DNA of 64,000 bases, taken from Manihot esculenta (Eukaryota > Streptophyta > Magnoliopsida > Malpighiales > Euphorbiaceae). How positions within the stretch are numbered: the first letter of the stretch is position 1; the number at the start of each line of letters is the position of its first letter. The DNA lies in assembly GCF_001659605.2 (NCBI RefSeq), contig NC_035172.2, positions 17,733,051 through 17,797,050 of the forward strand, written 5' to 3'. The translations under genes were made by a program, and so were the position numbers. The notes beneath the pieces were generated by a model. The model was not told where the DNA came from, searched no databases, and was given only the letters and a program-made list of their open reading frames with translations. Below, one piece after another: positions 1 to 11,210 of this stretch.

Positions 1-1477
1 TGCCCTGGAGAAAAACAAGACCTGGGAAAAATGCTGGCTACCCAAGGGAAAACGACCAGTGGGATGCAAATGGGTGTTTACCATAAAGTATAAGTCAGAC
101 GGAACGGTGGACAGATATAAAGCTAGACTTGTAGCAAAAGGATATACTCAGACTTATGGAGTTGACTATTCTGAAACATTCTCTCCAGTAGCAAAAATTG
201 ATACAATACGGGTCCTATTCTCTCTAGCTGCAAACCTAGACTGGCCACTTCACCAATTTGATGTGAAAAATGCTTTCTTACATGGTGATCTGGAGGAGGA
301 AGTATACATGGATGCTCCACCAGGGTTCATGAGTGGATATAGAAGGGGAGAAGTGTGTCGATTGAGGCGAGCCTTGTATGGGTTGAAACAGTCACCCAGA
401 GCATGGTTTGGGAGATTTACTCAAGCAATGAAGAAAAATGGATATCGACAGAGTAACTCCGATCACACTCTATTCTTGAAGAGGCAAGGAAGGAAGATCA
501 CGTGTTTGATTATATACGTGGATGACATGATTATAACTGGAGATGATGTGGACGAAATCAAACAACTGAGGGACAACTTATTCCAAGAATTTGAGATGAA
601 AGACCTGGGGATGCTAAAATATTTTCTTGGAATTGAAGTTCTCAGATCAAACCAGGGAATTCTAATATCACAGAGAAAGTACATTCTTGATCTGTTAACT
701 GAAACAGGAATGATAGATTGCAAACCAGTCGATACTCCGGTAATGGTCAATCACGAGTTGAGCAAGGACTCAAAAGAAGGACCATAGACAGGGGGAGGTA
801 CCAGAGACTGGTAGGAAAACTGATTTATTTATCACACACCAGACCAGACGTGGCATATGCTGTGAGTTTGGTAAGTCAGTTCATGCATGATCCAAAACAA
901 GACCATATGGAGGCAGCATTAAGAATCGTTCGATATTTGAAAGGAACAGCTGGGATGGGCATGTTGTTCAAAAAGAATGGTCATTTCAGTATCAGTGGAT
1001 ATACGGACGCAAGTTGGGTAGGAGATCTCTCTGACAAACGATCTACTTCAGGATACTTTACCTTTGTCGGAGGAAATTTGGTAACGTGGAAAAGTAAAAA
1101 ACAGAAGGTGGTGGCACTGCCAAGTGCTGAAGCAGAATTCAGGGGAATAGCAAAAGGACTGGCATAACTCCTATGGATTAGAAAGTTGATGTTTGAGCTT
1201 GGATTCCCATCAAAGGATGCAGCTGAACTCCGTTGTGACAACAAGGCGGCAATAAGCATTTCTGAAAATCCAGTTCAGCATGATCGAACAAAACATGTTG
1301 AAATAGACCGACATTTCATCAAAGAAAAGTTGGACAGTGGTCTGATATCTTTACCATTTGTTCGATCAGAGGATCAATGGGCGGACATCCTAACCAAAGC
1401 AGTAGCTGGACGAATATTCCATGAGGTTTTGGGCAAGTTGGGTATGCTAGATCCACATGAACCAACTTGAGGGGGAG
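1..1477 (+). pseudogene. Ty1/copia pol 3' part (reverse transcriptase and RNase H), broken
   Basis: This is the 3' end of a copia element that begins outside the window. The frame around 59-787 carries the RT core ([38 protein letters not shown] and the catalytic YVDDMI). The coding sense then continues in another frame from about 718-786, so there is a frameshift near 780. That second frame holds the RNase H part (YTDASWVGD, KSTSGYF, LPSAEAEFRGIA) and meets a TAA at 1165-1167. The same frame resumes at once and reads to 1470, ending with DILTKAVAG, as copia polyproteins do. A polypurine tract (GGGGGAG, 1471-1477) sits next to the LTR. One frameshift and one nonsense codon make it non-functional. 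Confidence 0.93.
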
Positions 1478-1713
1478 TGTTGGAAAGAATCCTCTGCTAT
1501 GATTGTAAATCAATCAGTTGTTGGAAAGAATCCTCTGCCATGATTGGAAATCAGTCAGTGATCAAATCTTACCATATTTAGCATAGCACGATTCTAGGAC
1601 ATAATTGAGGGCTCAATCAAAGGTCTAATTGTTCATATCATGTACTATATAAACTCTGTAACTTACTACACAAGAGGTAAGAAAATAAAAACAGTTTTCT
1701 TCCTATAATCTCA
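1478..1713 (+). repeat. 3' LTR of the copia element
   Basis: The LTR starts TGTTGGAAAG directly after the polypurine tract and ends in TCA just before sequence homologous to the coiled-coil gene. It is about 236 bp and contains a TATA-like ACTATATAAACT near 1641-1652. Its first 41 bases (1478-1518) are repeated nearly exactly at 1519-1559, so the LTR end is internally duplicated. The element interrupts the 5' side of the coiled-coil pseudogene that follows. A target duplication cannot be checked because the left end is outside the window. Confidence 0.88.
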
Positions 1714-1716
1714 AGA

Positions 1717-2787
1717 GGAAGCTCAAAGATAAACTAAAGTGGAAGACAGAGCAATTCAAACATCTTGAAGAAGCACATGAAAAGCTCCGGAATCAGTTTA
1801 CTGAATGCAAGAAAGAGTGGGAACTGGAGAAGTCTGCACTAGTTGATGAGATTTGTTCACTGCAGACAAGCTTAGATTCTCAAACCAGGATCTCGAAAGA
1901 TCTTCAAAACCAATTAAAGATGTGCAACCAAGCGCTAGCTCATGAAGAAAGCAGGAGAAAGTATCTGGAAACTGAAATTTGTGAATATAAATCATGCTTT
2001 GAGAATGTTTTCACTGAGTACCAAGATGCAAAGTCACAACTGGAGTGCTTGACTTCTCAGAGGGACAAAGAAATTGCAGCTCTTAGACATTCATTGGGCA
2101 CAAAAGAGACATTTTACAAAGAAATTGAATACCGAGCTGAGAAATTAGAGCAAGAAAATCAAGAGTTATTGACTTCCCTTAAAGAACTCCAGGAAGCTCA
2201 GATTCAGGAAGTGGGAAATTCTTCTTCTTGGGCAAAACTGCGAAACAAGCTCAAAAGAGTGGAACAGATGCACCAAGATTGTTCTGCAAATCTTAGAGCT
2301 AAAGAAGCTGAATGGAGCTCTCAACTGGAAAAATTGACTAAAGAGCTGAATGGTTATAGGTCTGCACTAGAGAGCAAAGAAACTTTGTGATGCCTTAGAC
2401 ACGGCAAATTCAGAATTGGCCACAGAACGTGAGAAGGCAGTTTCTTTGTCAAAAAAGGCTGCATGCTTAGATATTATTGAGAAAAAGCGGCAATTGATGG
2501 AGAAAGAGCTTGAGCGGTAAGCTTTACAGAAGGAGAGTGATTCTCAGGAGAAACTTCAAGAAATTTGTGCTGCCTTAGACAAAGCAAACTCTGAACTGGC
2601 ATTGAAAATTTGTGAAGGACAAGCTGTTGAATTTGAATTGTGGATATGGAAATCTATTGCTCAGCGCTTAAATGATGACCTTGAAGAAAATCAGGCACTG
2701 CGTAAAGAATTAGAAACTTCACTTCTTGCACAAGTAGAAGATGGAGAAGCCTTGAAACAAGAGCTTAAAACAAGAGAGTCAACTTAA
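1717..2787 (+). pseudogene. Truncated copy of a long coiled-coil protein gene (At4g38062-like)
   Basis: From 1717 this is nearly identical to 27027 onward. It encodes heptad-rich, Glu/Lys/Gln/Leu-rich coiled coil, for example NQALAHEESRRKYLETEI. Relative to the longer copy it has lost three blocks. About 445 bp is missing at 2384/2385 (matching 27695-28139), leaving a stop at 2388-2390. About 290 bp is missing near 2519 (matching roughly 28277-28548). More than 1.1 kb of the 3' coding end is missing after 2780. It nevertheless keeps two sites that are damaged in the longer copy: TTA at 2395-2397 (TGA there) and the WIWKSIAQRL frame near 2641. The 5' part is absent, cut by the copia LTR. The assignment to the At4g38062 family rests on recognition of the protein, whose molecular role is poorly known. 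Confidence 0.85.
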
Positions 2788-4440
2788 ATTTAAAATCTTG
2801 TATTCCAATCCCCTACTTTTTCTACTAGAAAAAACACCTTTCAGTTGAAATAAAATTCAACTTAAATTTAAAAATTTAATTCAATCAATTTAATATGAAT
2901 TTTATTTTTTATTTTTTTTAAAGAAATTTAATTTAATTTATTTAGTTTTATTACAAAGAAAATAATTTTTTTCCTGTAAATCAGTGATATTTTATATTCT
3001 CTTAAAGTGTATGTATTGATATATTTTTTTATGAAAGAGGGTTTATGAAAGACCGTTGATATTTATTTTTACGAAAAAGTATTTGATATTTATTTTTGTT
3101 GATTAAATAGATAGTGATATGTTGAAATTTATTTTTATTGATTTTGGTAATTAATTTTGAGATATTAATATTAAATAAATAGTGATATAATATAATAATC
3201 GTCAAGACTCGCCTCTCAATCTATAAGACCTTTAAAGTATATTATATATTAAATCATTTTTATGTGTAAATTATAATAACTCTTATTAATTAGTCAGTAC
3301 GAATTAAATTTTTAGGAGATACGATAATTAATTATATTTTCTTATAATATAAAGTGAATGATCGCAGAGAAAATATACATATTTTTACATAACTATTCTT
3401 GATTTCTAAACAATTATTTATATTCGTCGTTGTTTTTAATTTACTCATTTGAGAATAGGAGTGGAGGATTAGAGTGGTTGCAATCAATGTCAACCACCTT
3501 GCATCTTTTTTCTACATAGGAACCAATTGCGATACAGTTTAGTTTCGAGCGCGTTACATAAAAACTAATTTAATTTTAAGATTTAAATTTGTGTGGGAAC
3601 TAATTGCAGTTTGGATATATATTAATTTTAGCTTATTTCTTATTAGGTCATTTAAGATGTGAATATTGACTAGTAATGAAATTGTAGGAATAAAAAATGC
3701 TACTTTTGTTTCATTCGATTAATTAATAAGATTTTTATTATTTTTATTTTAAAATTTAATTATGAAATAAAAAATTATTTTAATTAAATGAATTTCCTAT
3801 TTTAATTTTAAATTTTAAATTTCGTGATGAATATAATTTTATTATGATTTTTAATTTAATTATAATTATAGATTTGCATTTAAAAATATTAAAATTAAAG
3901 TTATAGGTAAATTATTTTTGTTAATTTTTTATTATAATTAAAATTATTAAAAAAAATTTCAAATTGCTTAAAAGCTTTTAAGTTAATAATGTAAACTTTA
4001 ACTTTTTTAAATAAAAAAAATTAAATTTTAACATTATATTGAATAATATTTATAATATTTAAAAATTAAATTTTATTTATTACATTAAATTTATTATTGT
4101 TATTAAACGGTAAACTTAATAATAAATAATCATTATTTATTTAAATGTGATTAATTCATAGTACTTAATAAAATTTATTTAAAAATTTTTAATATTATGA
4201 TCTACATAAGATATTTGAATCGCTTAATATCGCTAAAATAACATAATATAGTATTATATTATTTATTGTATTATTTATATAGTAGAATAAAAATAAATTA
4301 ATAGACATTTATTTATTTTTATTGCTATTTAATTTTTAGTGTTCAATAAAATTGATCGAATGTTTAATTATTTTTATTAATTCAGAGACTGTTATGAGAT
4401 AAATCGAGAGATATCCCCTCAAATTAATAATACTTTTAAT
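2788..4440. other. AT-rich spacer, first half duplicated at 29.94-30.64 kb
   Basis: No gene is seen. From about 2800 to 3712 the sequence follows 29940-30640, the 3' flank of the longer coiled-coil copy, with scattered substitutions and small indels. The duplication therefore covers the gene and its downstream flank. Near 3205-3300 and 3450-3480 are phrases (GTCAAGACTCGCCTCTCAATC, and a later GAGAATAGGAGTGGAGG) resembling the remnant at 56.9-57.1 kb, which suggests an old LTR remnant. From 3713 to 4440 it is plain AT-rich DNA in which I see nothing further. Confidence 0.7.
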
Positions 4441-4669
4441 TAGAATGAGCAGTATTCAGTTTAAATTGAAATAACTAATGGAACCGATTAATTTTAAAAA
4501 TTTAATTCAATTTTATTTTTTATTCAATTCGATTTGATTTAAAATTTTTAAAAAATAAGTAATTTTCATTCAGTTCTGTTTTAGACATAAAAATTTCCAT
4601 TAGATCGAACGAACCGAAATCACTTATAGTTTCCTAATTCACTTCCCTTCCCTGCCCTAAATCTAAAAT

Positions 4670-5133
4670 GATTTTTCTAGCTCCGTGCGTGCCGCCAGTG
4701 CTCCATCCTCCACTTCCAGCGGCGTTTCTACCATCCACCGTCCAGCCTCCAGTCTCTTTCTGAGTAGAGCCACGCACGCATCTCGCCCTGTGCCTCCGCT
4801 CTCCTCCCGACTGGACTGATTCACCATCGTCGATTAACTTTCAGCTCTGCGCGACTCTGCGAGCTGACTCCTCAGTCCTCACCTCAATCCTCTATCGATC
4901 TTTAGTCTCTCTTTCCACGCAATCATCGGCGTCGGCCGTCGCTCTCTATCGGCTCTCCACGCATCGTCGGGCCGTCGGCAATTTGGTAGCCCTCAGTTGA
5001 GCCTTTCACAGTCCGTGGACCAGACTCCGAGACCAAGAGTGCCTCTCGCTCCTCCAGCCCTCGGTTGTTTCGTCTCGTACATCGCTGACTGCCAGCGCCA
5101 CCCTGTGTTGTTGAACTTGAGTCAACTGTAGAA
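4670..5133 (+). other. GC-rich exon-like segment with splice donor, no long frame
   Basis: This block is sharply more GC-rich than its AT-rich surroundings, with CCTCC, CGTCGG and TCTCTC tracts typical of a plant 5' leader exon. It ends in CTGTAGAAG/GTAAGTAAA, a near-perfect donor. No convincing open frame covers it. It could be the 5' untranslated first exon of a lost transposase gene, or captured host exon sequence. The sequence alone does not decide between these. Confidence 0.5.
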
Positions 5134-5214
5134 GGTAAGTAAATATTTGTGATTTGCTGTTGATTGCTGAATTTGTGTACTCTTAATTGTTGAATTTGTG
5201 TGCTGTTGATTGTT

Positions 5215-5341
5215 GAATTTGTATGCTCTTGATTATTGAATTTGATTCAGCAAAGGTGTCTTGTTATTGAATTTGTATGCTCTTGATTATTGAATTTGAT
5301 TCAGCAAAGGTGTCTTGTTATTGAATTTGTGTGCTCTTGTT
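5215..5341 (+). repeat. 54-bp minisatellite, 2.3 copies
   Basis: The unit at 5215-5268 is repeated identically at 5269-5322, followed by a partial third copy to 5341. Shorter TTGAATTTGTGTGCT-type units precede it from about 5157. It lies just inside the presumed intron after the GC-rich segment. The perfect identity of the two full units suggests recent expansion or homogenisation. Confidence 0.9.
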
Positions 5342-6566
5342 CATGTATTTGTTGAGAACCTGGAATCTAAAGCCAGGAGATATCTATCACAAATAAAAAA
5401 AAACACAAGAAAATTCACAGCTTGCAGATACTGTATTTATATCTTGTGCTAAAGAAAGAAAATTCTTTCTTCTCTTTGAATTGCCATAAAAAGGATTGAA
5501 AATCCTATTCTTTCCGTCAATAGATCCCAAAAAAGAAGAAACACTGCTTGCTGAAAAAAAAAGTTAACTTTAAGAAGCTATGGCCAATCAAATTCATAGC
5601 TCCTGGGTATGCATCTCGTTAGTTTCTTTTATGTCATTGAAGTTTATTTTATTAAGTTCTCTATATTTTAATTATATTTAAGCCTTCAAACGGGTGATTA
5701 GTGTTGAGTTATTGTGGTTGTTTTTTCTTATGGGCATGCAAAAGTTTCTTTTTTGGTGAATAGATCTCAAGAAAGAACCAGTCTCCTTCACCGCAATGAT
5801 AAAAGGTTGTTCTTTCTTTTAATTTCTTGAATTGCAATTAAGAAGAGTGAAAAGGAAAAGAATCCCGCCTTACAAATAATCGAGTTGAGGCTGCAGACAA
5901 ATTCAAACCCTCACCAGGTACTAACTAACTATATATATATGCAATATAATTTCAGTTGAAGTAAACCCATGGCAGTGAAGTATATTTAATCTTGTTTAGA
6001 TGTGTAAATGAAAATATTATGTGAATAATTTAGGAAATTAGAATAAGAGCTTAAATTGCATCATGAAAATATGTCTTTTATTCATTAGCTAAAATGAAAT
6101 AAATAGCCAACACTATAATTATATTGGACTAAAATAGAATTTGGATCATGTAATTTTGGACTTTTGGATTATGAAACTTTCTTTATATTTATATTGGACT
6201 ATTGCATTATAGACTATATTTTATATCGTGTATGAATATGATGTGTAAAATAGTAGAGCGAATTATTTTAATAGTAGACTAGAGATGTTAAATTTTAATT
6301 TTTATATTGTTTTATGACTATTATTGATTTTTTTTTCGTAAAAGTTAAAATTAAAACACTTGAATTTTAGAATACTAAAAATCAATGTAAAAAAAATATA
6401 ATGAAAAGTTTGAAAATTGGTTCAATCGATCGAACTGACCGAATTGAACCAGATCGGTTCGATTCAGTTATCCCTCTTATTCGGTTCGATTCGGTTTATG
6501 TAAAATGTTGTAATTCGGTTTTCAGTTATTTCGGTTCGGTTTGATTCGACCGAATGCTCACTTCTA

Positions 6567-6804
6567 CCTTCAACCTTTCAGGTTCTAATTGTATTGTTAG
6601 TCTCTCAATTCTCAGAGATACTATTTGTGTTACTTTTTAATTTTTAATTTATTTATATTCTTAATTTTTATTTTTTATATTATAATAACATATAATTTAA
6701 TTATTATAATTTTATTTTATTTTATTTTTAAAAAAGTATTCTAAATATTTTTTAATACTAAATAAAATTTAATATTTTTAAAATAAATATAATTAAAAAA
6801 TTAA
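6567..6804. other. AT-rich spacer
   Basis: Short AT-rich DNA between the inverted-repeat element and the start of homology shared with the helicase pseudogenes (from about 6805). No gene or structured element is seen. Confidence 0.6.
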
Positions 6805-7110
6805 TAAAAAATATTATTTTTTTAAATGTGGGTAGGGAGAGGAAGATGAAGAGGGAATTAAAAAATGTAGATTAATTATAGGAATTAGCTTCACATAAAA
6901 CGCACCATTTTGCTCAACCACTTAGATCCTACTAAACCCTTGCCGTTCTCCTTCCTATTCGCCGCTGTAAGTTATTATTCATGCACCATTGTCTCCTGCC
7001 TTAAACAACTCAGCTTTGTTGACTTGGTTAGGCGCAATTTTTGAAAATTCCCTCAATCAATTAATTCGGAGGCACAAGTAGTGATAATTTTTTGTTTCTA
7101 AAGCTGAAAA
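6805..7110 (+). promoter_or_regulatory. Helicase gene 5' flank and leader, probable 5'-UTR intron
   Basis: This flank is conserved upstream of all three helicase copies (compare 35408 and 51186), starting near TTTTTTTAAATGTGGGTAGGGAG. The block around 6895-6966 ends CGCCGCT/GTAAGT, with a possible donor GT at 6967-6968. TTTCTAAAG at 7095-7103 is a possible acceptor seven bases before the ATG. A 5'-UTR intron of about 137 bp is therefore plausible but unproven. No clear TATA box could be assigned. Confidence 0.5.
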
Positions 7111-10100
7111 ATGGCAGAAGAGAAAGAAGAAGTGAAGACGTTTAAGGATTTGGGGATATGCGAACAATTGTCGGATGCGTGTGACGATTTGGGATGGAAA
7201 AACCCTACGAAGATACAAGTCGAAGCAATTCCCCATGCTCTTGAAGGTTTATTCTCTTTTCTTATCATGAATTTATCTCGTTCATAGTTATATTTGTTTT
7301 AGTCGACGATTTGCTTATGATGACTATATACTTTTTAAATTTTTAGGCAAAGACTTGATCGGTCTTGCTCAAACGGGCTCTGGTAAAACTGGAGCTTTTG
7401 CTCTTCCCATATTGCAATCGCTTCTCGAAGCTTCAGAGAAATCTGGGCAACCGTTCTTTGCTTGTGTGATGTCTCCTACGAGGTTGTCGTGCCTAACTCT
7501 GTGAAACAGTAGTTGTTTGATTTAATTAGGAATTCTTTATATCTATAGATGGGTTATTTATATTTTATTTTCCTGTTATTGAAGGGAATTGGCAATTCAG
7601 ATAGCAGAGCAATTTGAAGCTTTAGGATCTGGCATTGGTGTGAAATGTGCTGTGGTAGGCTTTTACTCTGAACTGATAAGATGTTCATAGAATAAGTTTT
7701 ATGATTTAACTATTTCTCATTTCATAAAACTATGACAATTTTTTTGTTTTTAACTTAGCCATTAAATTTTGAGTATTAAACTTTCATTTTCCTTCTTTTT
7801 AATAGCTTGTTGGTGGGGTAGATATGGTGCAACAGGCTATCGCACTTGGAAAGCGGCCGCACATCATCGTAAGTATTTTTAACATTTTGTAAAACTGTAA
7901 GAGGGTGTGTTCAACACTGTTTGGTCAGTATGTTGTGTATTCTTTTTTCCTTTTGGTTTTGGCTTTGATGTTAAACAAATATTATAATGTATTGCATGCT
8001 AAGAATGGAAAAAGATTTTTTCAATTTCTTGCTTCATTGTAGGTTGTAACTCCCGGGCGTCTTGTGGATCATTTGTCAAACACAAAAGGTTTTTCTCTAC
8101 GCACACTGAAATACTTGGTATGGTCTTTTTAATGTTATGATTTAAGTTACTGTCTTTTTAAGATATATATATATATATATATATATACACTTAGATGCTC
8201 TATGGCTGCTGTTGGATATAAGTTTTGCATTCATTTGAATTGTTTATTTTTTGTTTGCGCATTGAACAGGTTTTAGATGAGGCAGACAGGTTGCTAAATG
8301 AGGATTTTGAGAAATCACTTGATGAAATTCTAAAGGTTATACCACGGGATCGAAGAACATACTTATTTTCTGCAACTATGACCAAAAAGGTATGCAATAG
8401 AAATGTGTTACTTTTGTCGAAAGGAAGCTTTTTGCTATATTTCCTCCTCATGAGAGGAATTCTTTTGGTGGCACCAACATGTCAAATGTTCATGCTATTT
8501 TTTTTTTAATTTTATTTTTTTTTTTGTCAAATGTTGTATTATCTTGATTGTGGCCTGTCTGTACTGCCTAATGATGGAGAAGTAGCTCCTAGATGAGTGT
8601 AGATGATAGTTTACTATCTAGAAATGGTCTGTTTTGGTAGCACATGGATTATGTCTAACTGTATTTGATAATACTGTTTCACAAAGTGAAAGATTACTTG
8701 TGAAGTTGTTGAAAAAATATAAAGAAAGATGCTGCAAGGATGAAAGTTTGACAATTTGTCCTCTTGTTTTTGTAGGTGAAAAAGCTCCAGAGGGCATGTC
8801 TAAGGAATCCAGTGAAGGTATGGTAATATCATTTCCATTCATCTTATTGTTTCTTCATGCTCATTTTGGCTACCGGTAACTCATGCAAGTCCTTCGATTG
8901 TTTCAGATAGAAGCAGCATCTAAATATTCCACTGTTGACACATTGAAGCAGCAATATCGCTTTATTCCTGCCAAATACAAGGTTTGTACTTTTTCAATTA
9001 CTGGATTAATTCATTTATAGTTGGAGCAGTAATTCTTAGCAAACAGTTTAATAGCTTGATCTGAAACTGTTGAATAAAATAAAGTTTTAGAACAGCATAC
9101 CTTAGGAGTTGAAGACCCTTGTGGAAGAATAAGGCAAAAAATTTATATTCCTTGTTAAATTATACTTTATGGAGGAAAGAAAAAGGATCTTAATTCATGT
9201 TTTGCATATATGTGGATTTTATTGTTATGGCAAGGGAAAAGTTTTAGGTGATATAAACTATGATTTTCGTTTGCGTTCATCTATAGTAAATTAATCATGA
9301 AGAACTGCAAGGTATAGCTGTATTGTGCATATTGAATTTTAGGTGATTTGTTGGTTCTCATAATATACATACTAGTTTTTTTTTTTTTGTTCATTCAAGA
9401 TTATTCTTGTGTGACAATTTGAACTCAATGAACCAAGGGGTGCTTTATTTCTTGGCTAACTGATTTAATGACTTGTCAGGTTCTTTTTGTTTGTTATGAT
9501 TATAGGATTGCTACCTTGTATATATTCTAACAGAGATGTCCGGAAGTACTTCCATGGTTTTTACTCGAACATGTGATGCAACTACTTTTTTGGCCTTGGT
9601 CCTCCGAAATCTTGGTTTAAGGGCCATCCCAATTAATGGTCATATGACTCAGGTAGACTGATTTAGTCAAAATACTTTTCTTGATTCTTATATAAGTATA
9701 GGATATATTTTTTGTTATCAAATAGGACCTCACTTTTAGTGGAATATTGCAACAGTCAAAGAGATTGGGAGCCTTAAATAAGTTCAAAGCTGGAGAGTGC
9801 AATATTCTTATATGCACTGATGTAGCAAGTAGAGGACTTGATATTCCATCAGTAGATATGGTTATTAATTATGATATCCCTACAAACTCAAAGGTTAGGC
9901 TTTCTATTTTTCTTTTTCTGGCGTCCTTTCACAATTCTTAATGTGTGAAGCTATTGTGTTGTGTTCTAGAACTTTTTTTTAATCTCTAATTGGTCTCAAT
10001 ATTCTTTCCCTCCAAGCAATTGAGAAGTTCTATCTGATCTAGTTCCTGTAAATTAGTGTTATTCAGCTGGTTACTTGTGTACCTTATGTAATAGGTTGGG

Positions 10101-11210
10101 AGACATGTAATTAACAAACTGGCTGGTACATGATTTATTTTAGTATTATAATAATGGGAATATTGTCAGTTTTGCACTCAAAAATTTCTGACATACAGAA
10201 AGAGAATATTTCAATAATTTTTTAATGAGCAGTGTGCACGCAAATTTTAAACCTTTGATTGTCCATTGCAACTTTTTACTTGAATCCTTTATAAACGTGT
10301 GTAGTACTGAATTTCGAGGTCCTTTGTTTTGCATCGTGTTTAACAGTGATTTGTTGTTATCACTTGCTTTCCACTTTTTAAAGTTTCTTTACAAATCTTT
10401 TCTGGACAGCCTAGCAATAAAAGCAGTATAAGAATTTCTGATAATTTTACTTAATTTATTTTCTGATATCGAGTGGGTGCAGGATTACATTCATCGTGTT
10501 GGAAGAACTGCTCGTGCAGGACGATCTGGGGTTGCAATCTCGCTTGTGAATCAGTATGAATTGGAGTGGTATCTACTGATAGAGAAGCTTATTGGTAGGC
10601 TAGACATTCTATGCTGCTGCTTATAGACTATTTTATTTTTCACTGGGTTTTGGGGGTGAGATTTGCTTCATAGACTGAACAACTTATCATCATGTTCCAG
10701 GTGAAAAGTTACCTGAATTTCCTGCTGAGGAAGAGGAAGTCTTGCTTCTGCTGGAGCGTGTCATTGAAGCCAAAAGAATTTCCCAAATGGTATTAACTTG
10801 TATTTTATTAGCCTTTTGTTTTTTCTCTAATATGAAAGCTTCAAACTTCCTATCATTTGCTTGTCTGGTTATTAAATTTGGACACTATCAACTTCACCTG
10901 CAAATGCTGGCTTAACAAATGAAATCTCATCTTGAGCTCTTTATTTCTCAAATTCTATTGTAAACTGTTTTGCTTACTTTTTTATGATTGTATTTGGTTG
11001 TAATGTTTGAATGTTAAATTTTTGCTAGATTATCTATTTTTTTGCTGTTATTATTTATTCAATTAGCTTGATCAATCGTTGCACTTCTGTTTGTAGAAAA
11101 TTAAAGAATCTGGTGGCAAGAAGAGGATGGGCGGAGGAGACGGTGAAGAAGAAATTGAAAAATATTTAGGCATCAAGGATAAGAAGTCCAAAAAGTTCAA
11201 GAAAAGATGA
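7111..11210 (+). CDS. RH10: DEAD-box ATP-dependent RNA helicase, RH10/DDX47/Rrp3 type (13 exons)
   Basis: Coding exons read 7111-7246, 7347-7482, 7585-7654, 7806-7868, 8043-8117, 8270-8389, 8776-8817, 8907-8981, 9506-9652, 9756-9893, 10483-10594, 10701-10789 and 11097-11210. All introns are GT-AG and the frame stays open for 438 residues. Visible motifs are the Q motif (F11, Q36), I AQTGSGKT (53-60), Ia PTRELA (89-94), Ib TPGR (138-141), II DEAD (163-166), III SAT (194-196), IV VFT (257-259), [10 protein letters not shown] (309-317) and [13 protein letters not shown] (338-348). A Lys-rich tail (KKSKKFKKR) ends the protein. Yeast Rrp3 and human DDX47 act in nucleolar 18S rRNA maturation, so that role is inferred here. 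The ATG precedes an MAEEKEE opening and is also present in both pseudogene copies. This is the only intact copy of three. Confidence 0.95.
8163..8187. repeat. TA microsatellite in helicase intron 5
   Basis: About 25 bp of alternating AT. The same intron carries about 50 bp in the second copy (36744-36793) and about 35 bp in the third (52552-52586), so the tract changed length after duplication. Confidence 0.95.

Larger units (their letters stand above)
4441..6566. mobile_element. 2.1-kb inverted-repeat (hAT-like) element carrying a GC-rich exon-like segment
   Basis: The left end (TAGAATGAGCAGTATTCAG) and right end (CCGAATGCTCACTTCTA) are imperfect inverted repeats. They match the termini of the well-defined 471-bp element at 44524-44994. 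Subterminal CGGTTCG-type repeats occur inside both ends. Unlike that MITE, this copy has about 1.9 kb of internal DNA: a GC-rich block (about 4670-5133), a strong splice-donor-like AAG/GTAAGT at about 5132-5140, a minisatellite and AT-rich sequence. The flanks CTTTTAAT and CCTTCAAC agree at only 5 of 8 positions, so the target duplication is uncertain. It may be a deletion derivative of an autonomous element, or a carrier of host exon sequence. Confidence 0.6.

Noticed and set aside
4670..5133. GC-rich block as a protein-coding exon.
   Set aside because: No open frame spans it. The composition and terminal donor fit an untranslated leader better.
9726..9755. A possible in-frame ten-residue extension of helicase exon 10 from an upstream AG.
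   Set aside because: It would put [10 protein letters not shown] between MTQ and SKRLG. The RH10 family runs MTQ directly into (S/A)KRLG, so the acceptor at 9754-9755 is preferred.
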